From: Actinomadura violacea
GTDB taxonomy: Bacteria; Actinomycetota; Actinomycetes; Streptosporangiales; Streptosporangiaceae
Assembly: GCF_017573465.1 (NCBI RefSeq)
Contig: NZ_JAGEPF010000040.1
Location: 26,243 to 90,242, forward strand
Reading direction: 5' to 3'
DNA length: 64,000 bases
Shown here: positions 42,368 to 51,224 of the stretch, one piece after another
How the letters are laid out: the number at the start of each line of letters is the position of its first letter
Position numbering within the stretch: the stretch's first letter is position 1
The notes under the pieces: generated by a model
Told to the model about the DNA's origin: nothing
Database searches by the model: none
What the model saw: the letters and a program-made list of their open reading frames with translations, nothing else
Position numbers and translations under genes: made by a program

Positions 42368-42964
42368 TCAGGACGCCAGGTGGATGCGGCTGCGGCGCCA
42401 CTGCGCGAGCCACTCGGCGTACTGGCGGCGGTAGATCTGTTCGGCTGGGGAGTTCGGGTCGCGGGGGCGGCGCAGGTGTTCGGGGCAGCCTGTTCCGTCG
42501 CCCGGCGAATGGTCGTCGGCCCACACGAATCCGCAGACGCACAGCAGGCGGCCGTAGTCAGGGTCGGTGGTGCTGTAGATGGGACGTCCGCTGGGGGTAC
42601 GGCCGTAGCGCGGTATCTGCCGGCGCACTTCGGCGTCCCAGCGCCGGGCGCCCTCGGGGTCGGCGTCCGGGTCGGGCCCGTAGTGAGCCATCGATGTGTA
42701 GCTGCGGTCGGCGGAGGCGATGGTCTCGGCGAGCCATTCGGCCGGAGTGCGCCGCGGCCGGTCAGGGTCGAGTTCGATGAAGGCGCGTTCGGTGGCCTGG
42801 TCCTGTCTTTCCTGCGCCCACGGGCAGCGCTCGTGGACGCCGAAATAGGTGAGAGTGTTCTGGTAACAGACGACGCAGCCGCATGGCCGGTACACCCACC
42901 CATGGAGATCCGCCAGGGTCAGTCGCCGCTCGGCGCCGGACGGGCTGGTCAAGTGAAACACCAC
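42368..42964 (-). CDS. Cys-rich hypothetical protein, possible zinc-binding
   Basis: 198 aa. CGCVVCY and C pairs near RLLCVCGFVWADDHSPGDGTGCPEH suggest one or two zinc sites. Starts GTG (42964, or the next GTG) with GGAGG nearby; the exact start is uncertain and a TTG a few codons on is also possible. It overlaps the stop of the PAPS-reductase-like gene and is probably coupled to it. Confidence 0.62.
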   Translation of the reverse strand: MVFHLTSPSGAERRLTLADLHGWVYRPCGCVVCYQNTLTYFGVHERCPWAQERQDQATERAFIELDPDRPRRTPAEWLAETIASADRSYTSMAHYGPDPDADPEGARRWDAEVRRQIPRYGRTPSGRPIYSTTDPDYGRLLCVCGFVWADDHSPGDGTGCPEHLRRPRDPNSPAEQIYRRQYAEWLAQWRRSRIHLAS

Positions 42965-43803
42965 CCTCCGTCGCAGGCGCCGTCCTCGTCGTCCAGCGGA
43001 AGCGGCGCGTCGGTGGGGACCACGTCGGCCAGGGGAGCGTTGAAGCGAGTCAGCCAGACCGGGTCACGGTCCAGTTCGTGGCGCCGCCGGTTGATGGTGT
43101 TCTCCAGGTCGCAGGCCCGCGCGAACAGCTGGGGCTCCTCGCGGCGCATGTTCCGCCACTGCTCCATCCGGTGGTGCGGGCAGAAGAAACACGATGACGG
43201 TGGTGGAAGAGGCAGTCCGGCCTTGGCGATGATGCGGGGGCAGTCGGCGCGGCGGATCCCCATGTCCAGCAGCGGGTAGACGATGTTCTCGTAGGGCTCG
43301 CAGCGCCGGTTGTTGGCGCGCTCGATCTCGTCGACGGTGATCCCGATCGCCACCGTCGCCGGTGTGTCTGCGCTGGCGCCCTGCTGCTTGAGCCACCGCC
43401 CGATCACTTTGATCTTGAAATCGGCGGTGCACGACCGAGTGCCCGGCGCGCCGTTGGACATCCGGACCGGAATCGGGATGGACCGCGACCCCTCCTTCAT
43501 TAGTCGGCCGTAGAGGGTCTCGACGCTGCCGTTGCGCAGCTTCCGCTCGACCTGGATCAGCCGCAGCCCATGCCGGGCCGCGAACGGGGCCGCGTACCGG
43601 TGCAGGTAGCGCAGGGTGCCGGGGTTCTCTGAGTCGTCGCCGACGTTGGCGAACACGAAGGTGTCGTAGTCCAGGTCGCCGGCGGCGGCCAGGGCGAGCG
43701 CGGCGACGGTCTGCCAGCCGCCGCCGAAGGAGAAGGTCTTGGGCGGTACGCCCGGCGGCCAGAGCCGGACGTCCGGGCTCGGCGGCGCGTGGGTGGTGGC
43801 CAT
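42949..43803 (-). CDS. PAPS reductase / ATP-pyrophosphatase family protein
   Basis: 284 aa. TFSFGGGWQTVAALALA is the PP-loop variant of phage and plasmid members of this family, with FVFANVGDDSENPGT, a Cys in RSCTADFKIKVIGRW, and SCFFCPHHR near the C terminus, the last looking like an Fe-S or zinc site. Such proteins are candidate DNA- or tRNA-modifying sulfur/amide enzymes. GAGAGGAG lies before the ATG. Its neighbour is Cys-rich; no dnd genes are present. The exact substrate is unknown. Confidence 0.75.
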   Translation of the reverse strand: MATTHAPPSPDVRLWPPGVPPKTFSFGGGWQTVAALALAAAGDLDYDTFVFANVGDDSENPGTLRYLHRYAAPFAARHGLRLIQVERKLRNGSVETLYGRLMKEGSRSIPIPVRMSNGAPGTRSCTADFKIKVIGRWLKQQGASADTPATVAIGITVDEIERANNRRCEPYENIVYPLLDMGIRRADCPRIIAKAGLPLPPPSSCFFCPHHRMEQWRNMRREEPQLFARACDLENTINRRRHELDRDPVWLTRFNAPLADVVPTDAPLPLDDEDGACDGGWCFT

Positions 43804-43852
43804 GGGGGGCTCCTCTCGGCTGGTCCTGCCGGCCAAGGGCGGGGAATGGCGA

Positions 43853-43912
43853 CGGGCCGCCGCCCACCCCGGGGCATCCGGCGCGAACCGGATCGGGGCG
43901 GGCGGCGGCCCG
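43853..43912 (-). terminator. long hairpin after DUF932 gene
   Basis: 18-bp arms (43853-43870 and 43895-43912) pair at 17 positions, with an inner CATCCGG/CCGGATC pairing. Located 40 bp past the DUF932 stop. Confidence 0.65.
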
Positions 43913-43952
43913 CTCGGATGGCGCCGTGCTGGCGCCGGTCAGGTGGCGGGGG

Positions 43953-45092
43953 TCAGCGCTGGGCGGCGGCCAGCGTCAGGGCACGCATGGCCTTGGTCTC
44001 CATGTCGTGGGCGGCGTCGGCGTCGGTGAGGGTGTGGGCGACGCTGGTGACGGCGTGCATCACCCCGCCGGCGGTGGTGTCGCCGCCGCGGATGAAGTGG
44101 TTGAGGATCTCGGTGCGCTGGGACTCGGAGAAGGCCAGCTGGTCGCCCAGGACGTGGATGGTCTTTTGCGGGTCGCGGATCGGTGCGCCGGCGTCCCGCT
44201 CGATCTCGTGGAGCTTGGCCTCCACGTACTCGCGCTTCAGGAAGTGGGCGACGGCGTCGGCGGTCTTGGCGGTGATCAGGTCCAGGTTGCGCTGCTGGGT
44301 CTCGGCGCTCCAGGTGACGACGCCCTCCTCCAGGCGGCCGCCCACGTGCACGCTGCGCATCGCGTCGCGGTTCATGGTCATGCCGTTGCGGCAGACCTGG
44401 ACCACCAGCCGCGGGGTGATGGTGAAAGCTCCGTGGCCGACCTCGGAGTTGGTGATGACGAACCCGGCGAACACCACCGGGTTGTCGGCACCGGCCTCGC
44501 CGGTGAAGGGGGACCGGTAGCCGTGCAGCAGCCGCGGCGCCAGCGCCCGGACCTGCTCGCACACGATCCGCACGTACATGCGGCGGTCGGTCAGGTCGCA
44601 GCCGTCGATGTCGACCTGAACGCCGGCGCGGCGGACGCCGTCCAGGGTGGCCATCAGCGCGTCGAGGTTGTCGACCCGCTTGTAGCCGTCCGAGAGCCAG
44701 GCGCGGGCGATCCCCTCATCGCCGTTGTCGCCGCGCAGCGCCCGCAGCAGGTACCGCTTGTCGGCGGGGGCGCGGTGCAGCCACCCGTTGAGGTTGGCGT
44801 CGTACAGGTCGAGCGCGTGCTCGCGCATCCGCGCCAGGTACTGCCGCGGGACGCCGAACTTCTCCGACAGGCCCTCGTCGGCGACGCCGGTGGGCCGGTA
44901 GACGCCGTCGGCGGAGGTGACCCCCGAGCGGGTCAGCATCGGCTCCACGCCGTGGACGATGAGCCGGCCGTGCTCGACGTGGACGGTGCGGGGGCCGACG
45001 ACCATGTCGACCTTGCGGGTCTGCTGGCGCTCCAGCAGCGCGGCCATGTCCTGCAGGGTGGCGTTACGGGTCGTGGTGAGCAGCTCGGCCAT
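43953..45092 (-). CDS. DUF932 family protein
   Basis: 379 aa. GVPRQYLARMREHALDLYDANLNGWLH, YLLRALRG, LSDGYKRVDNLDALMATL and PRLLHGYRSPFTGEA follow the DUF932 pattern of phage/plasmid-like proteins. GAAGGAACC precedes the ATG. Role unknown; the family is frequent on conjugative plasmids and phages and has been noted near recombination genes. Confidence 0.85.
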   Translation of the reverse strand: MAELLTTTRNATLQDMAALLERQQTRKVDMVVGPRTVHVEHGRLIVHGVEPMLTRSGVTSADGVYRPTGVADEGLSEKFGVPRQYLARMREHALDLYDANLNGWLHRAPADKRYLLRALRGDNGDEGIARAWLSDGYKRVDNLDALMATLDGVRRAGVQVDIDGCDLTDRRMYVRIVCEQVRALAPRLLHGYRSPFTGEAGADNPVVFAGFVITNSEVGHGAFTITPRLVVQVCRNGMTMNRDAMRSVHVGGRLEEGVVTWSAETQQRNLDLITAKTADAVAHFLKREYVEAKLHEIERDAGAPIRDPQKTIHVLGDQLAFSESQRTEILNHFIRGGDTTAGGVMHAVTSVAHTLTDADAAHDMETKAMRALTLAAAQR

Positions 45093-45163
45093 AGTGGTTC
45101 CTTCCAGATCAGGTGCGGGTCGGACGGCGGAATCGGGGCGGTCTCGGGGCGGTCTCGGGCCGG

Positions 45164-46798
45164 TCATCGCTCGGGCTCGGTCGTCCCGGGCTCCGGGGAC
45201 TGCTGTTCAGGGGCGGTGGATTCGCCGGTGAGCACGGCGGGCGTGTGGTGCAGGGCGAGGGCCTGGTGGACCTGATCGGGTCCGGGGAGCGGCAGGCCGG
45301 CCAGGTCCGTCAGCGTCCACGCCAGCTGAAGGACCTGTTTGAGGATCGGCACCGACGTCCCGGCGAGGCGGCGGCTCAGCAGCTCCAGGGCCTGGTCGTC
45401 GGGCAGGAACCGGCTGAGTATCACCGAGGCGGGTACCTGCGCGTTGGTGGTCCACGGGGTGTCGGCCAGCCGGGCCCGGGCCCGGTCGCGGGCGTCCCAG
45501 ACATGCGTGGCGACCGCTGCGGTGCTGTCCCCGCCGATCTCGACCGGCTCGGCGTCCAGCAGCACTTTCACCGGCAGGTCATCCACCAGCGGAGCGATCC
45601 TGTCCAGGTAGCGGCGCCGCGCCGCCGGCGGGCAGGAGCACTCGCCGGCGCGGATGTTCTCGCACGGGCACATCGAGGCGCCGAGCACCAGCTGGAACCG
45701 CGGCTGGACCACCGTCGCGGTCGAACGCCGGGACATGCGGATCCACCCGCTGGTGAGGGTGCGGTGCAGCTTGTCCACCACCCGGCGCTCCAGCTCGGGA
45801 GCATCGCCGATCTCCAGCACCCCGTGCTGGGCCAGCAGCATCGCCCCGGGCGCCAGCGAACCCGAGGACGTCATGCGGCCGGCCGGCCCCGTCACCGAGA
45901 CGGTGTGGTGCACGGTCCTGAACACCGGCGTGGAGGGCAGCGGGTCGCCGGCGTCCAGCAGCCCGGCGAGCGAGGACATCGTCGCGGCCGCGAGCTGCTC
46001 GTCGCGGTCCATGGGAGGCAGCAGCGCCGCGAGCGCCTCGGCGACCAGTGTCCGGCCGGGCGCGTAACCCGCGCCGGGTTCGGGGCGGCCGAGCAGCAGC
46101 AGGTCGTGGCCACCGGCCGCCGCGACCTCGACCGCGCGGCGGGCCACCGCCGGGAGCGGCGCCTGCGCGAGTTCCACCGGCGGCGCCGAGCGGCGCGTCC
46201 CCAGAAACTGCCACGGCAGCTTCCAGCCCTCGGCGGGCGCAGGCGGGACGTCCGGGAGATCCTTGTCGGGTTCGGTCAGCCACCGAAAGAGCCGCGCCCG
46301 GTAGAACAGCTCGGTCAGCGTCCGCGGCGCCAGCACCCGCACCCCATCGATCGCGGCGGCCTCGGCCGCGTTCTCCGGCGCGACGACCACCGTCGACACG
46401 CCGAGCTCGGCGGCGGCACGCACCGCGGGCAGCACACCGCGGGCCGGGCGTACCGCGCCGTCCTGGCCGAGCTCAGCCAAGAACAGGGTGCTGTCCAGCC
46501 CCTGCGTCGGGATTGAGCCGGCGGCCGCGAGCACGCTGACCGCGATCGCCAGCTCCATGGTGTTGCCGGGCTTGGGCAGGCTGACCGGGTACAGCGAGAC
46601 GATGAGGTTCTGGGAGGGCCAGCGGATCTCGCTGTTGAGGGCGGCGTCGCGGACCCGGCGGCTGGCGCTCTCGGCCGCCTGGTCGTGCAGTCCGATCACG
46701 TGCAGGGCCGGGGGGCCGACGTTCATGACGGCCTCGACCTCGACCACCATTCCCTCCAGGCCGATCACCACGGCGGACAGGGTCTTGGCGATGCTCAA
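45164..46798 (-). CDS. YifB/ComM-like protein with eroded ATPase motifs
   Basis: 544 aa. The N-terminal chaperone-like domain is good: SIAKTLSAVVIGLEGMVVEVEAV, LHVIGLHDQAAESASRRVR, NLIVSLYPVSLPKPGNTMELAIAV. In the AAA part the Walker A position reads LLGRPEPGAGYAPGRT without GKT/GKS, and the Walker B region reads GVLEIGD instead of LDE. The Cys cluster MCPCENIRAGECSCPP is kept. TTG at 46798 is chosen (MSIAK) because AGAGGA lies 5-7 bp upstream; an ATG five codons earlier lacks one. Probably no ATP hydrolysis; natural role may be DNA binding or as a helicase partner. Confidence 0.82.
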   Translation of the reverse strand: MSIAKTLSAVVIGLEGMVVEVEAVMNVGPPALHVIGLHDQAAESASRRVRDAALNSEIRWPSQNLIVSLYPVSLPKPGNTMELAIAVSVLAAAGSIPTQGLDSTLFLAELGQDGAVRPARGVLPAVRAAAELGVSTVVVAPENAAEAAAIDGVRVLAPRTLTELFYRARLFRWLTEPDKDLPDVPPAPAEGWKLPWQFLGTRRSAPPVELAQAPLPAVARRAVEVAAAGGHDLLLLGRPEPGAGYAPGRTLVAEALAALLPPMDRDEQLAAATMSSLAGLLDAGDPLPSTPVFRTVHHTVSVTGPAGRMTSSGSLAPGAMLLAQHGVLEIGDAPELERRVVDKLHRTLTSGWIRMSRRSTATVVQPRFQLVLGASMCPCENIRAGECSCPPAARRRYLDRIAPLVDDLPVKVLLDAEPVEIGGDSTAAVATHVWDARDRARARLADTPWTTNAQVPASVILSRFLPDDQALELLSRRLAGTSVPILKQVLQLAWTLTDLAGLPLPGPDQVHQALALHHTPAVLTGESTAPEQQSPEPGTTEPER

Positions 46799-46922
46799 CG
46801 GTGTTCCTCTCATCGGTCGGCCGACGTGAGCAGTGCACGGGCGGCGCGCGCTGCGTTCGGCCGGAACGGGCCAGGTCCTGGGGAGGGCGGGGTACCGGTT
46901 GGTGGGTCGCGGGCAGGGGTGG

Positions 46923-47309
46923 TCACTCCTCGAGAGCCGGATAGCGGCCGGCGTCGAACCCGATGACGAACTCGGTCACCGGCGGGGCGAGGACGCGCTC
47001 GTACAGCGGGTCGCTCCACACGTCCAGCCACCACAGCCGCACCCGCTGCTCGTCGACCCGCATCAGGTAGCCGGGCGGCAGGTGAGCGATCAGGTAGCGG
47101 CACAGCACGCAGTCGTCGGCGTTGTCGCGGCGGCCGCGGAATCCCAGGCCCCGCAGCGCGCGGGTGATTTTTCGGGGGGTGGCGGGCAGGGCGTCGAGGC
47201 GCTGGTCGACGGCGCGGATCACTGCCTCGTGCGGCGACTGGTCGTTCGGGACGGACTGTCGTGACGGGACCGGGCGGGGCGGTGGAATCGGGCGGGTGAA
47301 AACGGGCAT
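46923..47309 (-). CDS. hypothetical protein, 128 aa
   Basis: ITRALRGLGFRGRRDNADDCVLCRYLIAHLPPGYLMRVDEQRVRLWWLDVW looks like a small conserved plasmid domain. GGAG precedes ATG at 47309. A longer N-terminal extension is possible but unsupported. Function unknown. Confidence 0.65.
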   Translation of the reverse strand: MPVFTRPIPPPRPVPSRQSVPNDQSPHEAVIRAVDQRLDALPATPRKITRALRGLGFRGRRDNADDCVLCRYLIAHLPPGYLMRVDEQRVRLWWLDVWSDPLYERVLAPPVTEFVIGFDAGRYPALEE

Positions 47310-47330
47310 CAGGGGCTCCAAACGAAGGCG

Positions 47331-47365
47331 GGCCCGGTACCGCCGACAGCGGGCGGTACCGGGCC
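47331..47365 (-). terminator. perfect hairpin
   Basis: GGCCCGGTACCGCC / GGCGGTACCGGGCC, 14-bp stem, 7-nt loop, between the DUF4192 stop and the 128-aa gene. Confidence 0.68.
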
Positions 47366-47471
47366 GGAGGTCGAGGTGGCGTTCAGCACGGATGAGTTCC
47401 GCCGCCATCGGCAGGCGAGTGGGGAGCAGACCAGCGATGGGGAGGCGTTCTGCTCGGTGCGCGCGGCCCGG

Positions 47472-48581
47472 TCAGGATGCGGCGTCGTGCCGGGCGTCGC
47501 GCCGCAGCTGCTTGATCTCCGTCCGGTAGCCCTCGCTGAACTCCTCGGGGGTGACGGCCGGTCCCTCTTCGGGGTTCGCGCCCACGTCCACCATCTGGCG
47601 CAACAGGATCAGCATCGGGTCGTCGGGAGCGTCCTCGGTGCCGCGCTCAACCGCTGCTTTGGCGATGACGCCCTCGCCGGCGCAGAGCGCGGCTTGCACG
47701 GTCAGGCACGCCGGTCCCGACACCAGGCCCGGGATCGCCCGCGTGAGCACCTGGCCCCAGAACTCCAGGAACTCGGCGGCGTGGTCGGAGCCGATGCCGA
47801 TCATCGCCAGGTCCCGGTTGTAGGGCTCCTGCAGGAGGATCAGCAGCCGCGCGATCTCCAGGTGGTCGACCGTCTCGAACGCGGCTCTGCCCCGGATCCG
47901 CTCGTAGAGCGAATCGATCAGCTCCTCGCCCTGATCGATCAGGTACAGCCGCCGGGCGGCCGGGTTGAGGTTCTGCGTCCGATCGGTGAGGTGGTCGCTG
48001 GCCTCTTTGATCGCGGCTTTCACACGGTCGGCTTCCTGCCCGGTCACCGGCGCGAGCCGGGCCGGGACGGTGTCGCGGCTGTCGGCGACGCTGAAGCCGC
48101 GCAGTACCGCCTCGGCCGCCACGACGCTGGTCTGCGAGTTCAGCGGTGTCCCCTCCGGCGGGCAGCACTGCGAGTCGGGGCAGGTGAAGGACCAGAATCG
48201 GTCGTCTTGGACGCGGACACCCTGGAGGACCTGCACGCCCGCCTCGCGCAGCACGGTCTCCACGATCGTGCCGAACGCGGTGACCGGCTCACTGTCGCCG
48301 TAACCGACCACGATCACCGCCGTGGCCTGGTTATGGGTCATGACCGAGGCGACCCGTTCGCCCGCCGCGGCCGCCACGGCGTCCTTGACCTCGATGGGCT
48401 GGTCGGCCGGTGCCAGACCGACGCGCATCGCCGGTCCGGGCGGGTCCCCGATCCCCACCACGACCAGGCTGTCGGTCGGGGTGAACCCGAGCATGAACGG
48501 GACCAGGGTCACGATCTCGGCCAGGGTGGTGACCATCGACGGGCCGGGGCTCTCGCCGAAGGCAGATTCGGTGTGCGACAT
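47472..48581 (-). CDS. DUF4192 family protein
   Basis: 369 aa. VPFMLGFTPTDSLVVVGI, TAVIVVGYGDSEPVT and RFWSFTCPDSQCCPPEGTPL are DUF4192 hallmarks; the family is widespread in actinobacteria, function unknown, often near replication and recombination genes. The start at 48581 (MSHTESAF) is preceded by GGAGGTC. Confidence 0.85.
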   Translation of the reverse strand: MSHTESAFGESPGPSMVTTLAEIVTLVPFMLGFTPTDSLVVVGIGDPPGPAMRVGLAPADQPIEVKDAVAAAAGERVASVMTHNQATAVIVVGYGDSEPVTAFGTIVETVLREAGVQVLQGVRVQDDRFWSFTCPDSQCCPPEGTPLNSQTSVVAAEAVLRGFSVADSRDTVPARLAPVTGQEADRVKAAIKEASDHLTDRTQNLNPAARRLYLIDQGEELIDSLYERIRGRAAFETVDHLEIARLLILLQEPYNRDLAMIGIGSDHAAEFLEFWGQVLTRAIPGLVSGPACLTVQAALCAGEGVIAKAAVERGTEDAPDDPMLILLRQMVDVGANPEEGPAVTPEEFSEGYRTEIKQLRRDARHDAAS

Positions 48582-48612
48582 GGCGACCTCCAGAAACGTT
48601 GAGCTCGGGTAT

Positions 48613-48646
48613 GCCGATGGCCCGGCCTGAAGGCCGGGCCATCGGC
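48613..48646 (-). terminator. perfect hairpin after RecT
   Basis: GCCGATGGCCCGGCC - TGAA - GGCCGGGCCATCGGC, a 15-bp perfect stem, 30 bp past the recT stop. Ends the recombination operon. Confidence 0.75.
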
Positions 48647-48676
48647 AGGGTGGCGGGCGGCGCCCGCCCCGGGGGG

Positions 48677-49618
48677 TTACTGCGCGTCGTGCGCCTGGGG
48701 CGCCACCGTGCTCGGCGGCGGATCGAAGCCCGCCGTGCCCTGGACCACGTTGGCGAGGGCGGCGGGGAGCATGGGGTGGTTGGTGACCGCGGCGGCGTTG
48801 GTGTGGGGGTCGATGTCGTCGCGCACACCGTCGTCGGCGGCCAGCGCCGTCGCCAGCTCGGTCGACTTGGGCCCGAGCTTGAACGCGCGCCGCAGCATCG
48901 TCTTGTGCGCCATGGACTCGAAGTCGGTCCGCCACACACCGGTGACCTCGCCGCTGCGGCTGGAGCGGGGCGCGTACTTGTCCCGGTAGTCCTGCATGTC
49001 GGCGTGGCTCATCGGGTCGGTCAGCACGTACCCGCCGCCCTTGATCAGCAGTCGGGCGTAGTACGACACCGGCTCACCGCGCGGACCGGCGTCGTAGGGG
49101 ATGTGGCGCAGCCGGTCACCGTCCTGGTTGTACTCCAGCCTCCATTCGTCCTTGGAGTAGCGGGTGCGGGCGCTGGCACCGGCCACCAGCCCGGACCGGT
49201 AGGCCAGATCCAGATACCCCTGGTAGCCGATGATCAGCTGGGCACGGAAGCCGCCCTGGCCGTCGTTGGCGTACCGGTCCCAGAACGGCAGCGGCCAGGC
49301 GTGCCCGAGCACCGCTGGCCGCAAGCCCAGTTGCGCGCAGGTCATCAGCGACCCCAGCACGCTCAAGGCGTCGCAGGAGGCCAGCTTGGGCTCCAGGCGC
49401 AGGCACGTCAGCGCGTCGCGGACGAGTTGACGCGCCTCGTTACCGCGCGGCATCGCCAGCTGGAACTGCTCGTGCATGGCCTTGATCTGGTCTTCCAGCG
49501 TCTTCGGCTTCGTCTTCTCCGCGCCGACCCCACCGTCCCCGCTCCGGTCGGGGGAGCGGCCGGTGGAAGTCTGCTCGGCGCGGCGGGCCGAGACACGCTC
49601 ACCGAGGTCACGCCCCAT
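48677..49618 (-). CDS. recT: RecT-family single-strand annealing protein
   Basis: 313 aa. SLMTCAQLGLRPAVLGHAWPLPFWD, AQLIIGYQGYLDLAYRSG, KDEWRLEYNQDGDRLRH and FESMAHKTMLRRAFKLGPKS match RecT. It would anneal complementary single strands, acting with the adjacent YqaJ exonuclease as a Red-like pair. An Asp/Arg/Ser-rich 35-residue N terminus is less conserved. It overlaps the exonuclease stop by 11 bp. Confidence 0.93.
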   Translation of the reverse strand: MGRDLGERVSARRAEQTSTGRSPDRSGDGGVGAEKTKPKTLEDQIKAMHEQFQLAMPRGNEARQLVRDALTCLRLEPKLASCDALSVLGSLMTCAQLGLRPAVLGHAWPLPFWDRYANDGQGGFRAQLIIGYQGYLDLAYRSGLVAGASARTRYSKDEWRLEYNQDGDRLRHIPYDAGPRGEPVSYYARLLIKGGGYVLTDPMSHADMQDYRDKYAPRSSRSGEVTGVWRTDFESMAHKTMLRRAFKLGPKSTELATALAADDGVRDDIDPHTNAAAVTNHPMLPAALANVVQGTAGFDPPPSTVAPQAHDAQ

Positions 49619-50606
49619 CAGTGATCAACTCCTTGGGCAGCTTGTTGAGGAACTTGCGGTGGTGGTTGGTCTGGCGAGCCGCGGCCGCGGCGTCGGGGTA
49701 CCGCTCCTCCAGCACCTTCTGCTTGTAGCTGGTCTTGGAGGCGTTGTCCCAGGTGGCGACCTCCTGGCCGCGGTAGGTCGCGATCTGGGCCTCTCCCATC
49801 AGGTGGGTGAAGTCGGTCTTGGCGCGCTGCTTGCGGGCCTTGGCGGCGACCTCGTCCAGGTGCGCGTCGTTGTAGTCGCGTAGCAGCCGCAGGCCCTGCT
49901 CACCGACCTCGACCTTGAGGCCTGTCTTCGCGCGCGGGAACATCCGGCAGACCAGGTCCTCAGCGGCCTTGCCGCCCTCCAGCGGCGGGGGAGTGCGGGC
50001 CCGCACCAGCTCCCAAAACTCCTCCTCCATCGCCCGCAGGTCGGCGATCAGCGCCTCATCGCGCTCCACCCGCCGGATCAGCGGCGGAGCGCCTCCGACC
50101 TGCGCCGCGACCCACGCGTGCGAAAGACCGGTGACGTCCAGGTAGTGCTGGGTCTGAGCCTCGGCGCCGTCGGCGATCTGCCCGTCCTCCCACTCCCCGC
50201 GCCGCCAATGGTTGGTGTTCTTGATCTCCAGCAGGCCACCGTCGCCGGTGAGCCGGTCCACCGACGCCAGCTGCCAGTCCCGGTCGGTGTGCCGCATCAG
50301 GCCGCACCGGACGGCTTCGATACCGGTTTGGTGCGTGAAGTACTCGGCGATCGCCGGCTCGACGATCTGCCCCCAGACCATGTCGTCGGTCTGCGGACGC
50401 TCCACCTTCGACCCGGTCTTGGTCAGGTACACCTCCAGCCGGGTCGTCCAGGGATCCAACCCCGCGACGGCCAGGGCATCGGACCCGCCGATCCCGCTGC
50501 GCCGTGCCGCCAGCCACCGCGGCCGCGGCACATCGCTGGGCAGCACCAGCACACCGGTCGGGGTGACCAGTTCACCCGGGCGCGCGTCCAGCTCATGGGC
50601 GGTCAT
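49608..50606 (-). CDS. YqaJ-type alkaline exonuclease
   Basis: 332 aa. GIGGSDALAVAGLDPWTTRLEVYLTKTG at the N terminus and GQIVEPAIAEYFTHQTG, SVDRLTGDGGLLEIKNTN, then QTQHYLDVTGLSHAWVAAQVGG give the PD-(D/E)xK core (acidic residue in EIKNTN). It would resect ends for RecT. The C-terminal third is helical. ATG overlaps downstream stop of its upstream neighbour; start at 50606. Confidence 0.9.
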   Translation of the reverse strand: MTAHELDARPGELVTPTGVLVLPSDVPRPRWLAARRSGIGGSDALAVAGLDPWTTRLEVYLTKTGSKVERPQTDDMVWGQIVEPAIAEYFTHQTGIEAVRCGLMRHTDRDWQLASVDRLTGDGGLLEIKNTNHWRRGEWEDGQIADGAEAQTQHYLDVTGLSHAWVAAQVGGAPPLIRRVERDEALIADLRAMEEEFWELVRARTPPPLEGGKAAEDLVCRMFPRAKTGLKVEVGEQGLRLLRDYNDAHLDEVAAKARKQRAKTDFTHLMGEAQIATYRGQEVATWDNASKTSYKQKVLEERYPDAAAAARQTNHHRKFLNKLPKELITDGA

Positions 50607-51121
50607 CGCTCGGCCGCCCCTTCCACCGGGTCGGCCCGGGCCTCTGTACTCGTTGCGTCGTCGGATTCCTGGAGGATCCGCAGCCACCTCTCGGCGGCCT
50701 CCGGCTTTCCGTAGGCCTGCAAGAACTCGGCCACCACCACGACCTCAGTGGCGGTCAACACCGGCGCGAGGTGCCCCACCGGCATCTCGGCGGCGAACTC
50801 GCGGGCCAAGGCTCTGGCAGCGGCCTCGCCGAGGTGGCCGATGCTGTGGCCGACCCGCTCCTCCAGCCGCGCGACGATCCAGCTGCCGGCCGAGTTCACG
50901 GTGTCCTCGATGTCCGGGGAGTACGCCTGCGCAACGTCCTCCCACGCGTCGGCGTCGATACCGGACGCCACCTCGAGCGCCTCGGCCAGGCCGGAGGCTC
51001 GACCATGCCCGGACCACCAGGCAACTTCACGCTGCCCTCGGGCCTTGAAGAACACCAGAAGGTACTTGCCGGCCAGCTCGACGATCATGGTCCGGTCGGC
51101 CCGCGACGTATTGGGGGCCAC
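50603..51121 (-). CDS. hypothetical helical protein, 172 aa
   Basis: GTG start with GGAG upstream. LAGKYLLVFFKARGQREVAWWSGHGRASGLAEALEVASG then helices to an acidic end. First gene of the exonuclease/RecT operon and coupled to yqaJ (ATGA). May be a nuclease accessory or inhibitor; unknown. Confidence 0.68.
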   Translation of the reverse strand: MAPNTSRADRTMIVELAGKYLLVFFKARGQREVAWWSGHGRASGLAEALEVASGIDADAWEDVAQAYSPDIEDTVNSAGSWIVARLEERVGHSIGHLGEAAARALAREFAAEMPVGHLAPVLTATEVVVVAEFLQAYGKPEAAERWLRILQESDDATSTEARADPVEGAAER

Positions 51122-51157
51122 TATCCAACTCCTTCTTTCAACTTGCCGGGGACGCGT

Positions 51158-51197
51158 GAGCCGGGTCGCCGGGCATCATTGCCCGGCGACCCGGCTC
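51158..51197 (-). terminator. perfect hairpin after ParB-like gene
   Basis: GAGCCGGGTCGCCGGGCA and its exact complement around a 4-nt TCAT loop, 28 bp past the ParB stop. Confidence 0.75.
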
Positions 51198-51224
51198 GGC
51201 TACGGAATGTTCGACTCGCTTGCG

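Noticed and set aside
41560..42903. 447-codon frame covering ssb and neighbours
   Set aside because: Overlaps the canonical SSB in another frame; Arg/Pro-rich shadow.
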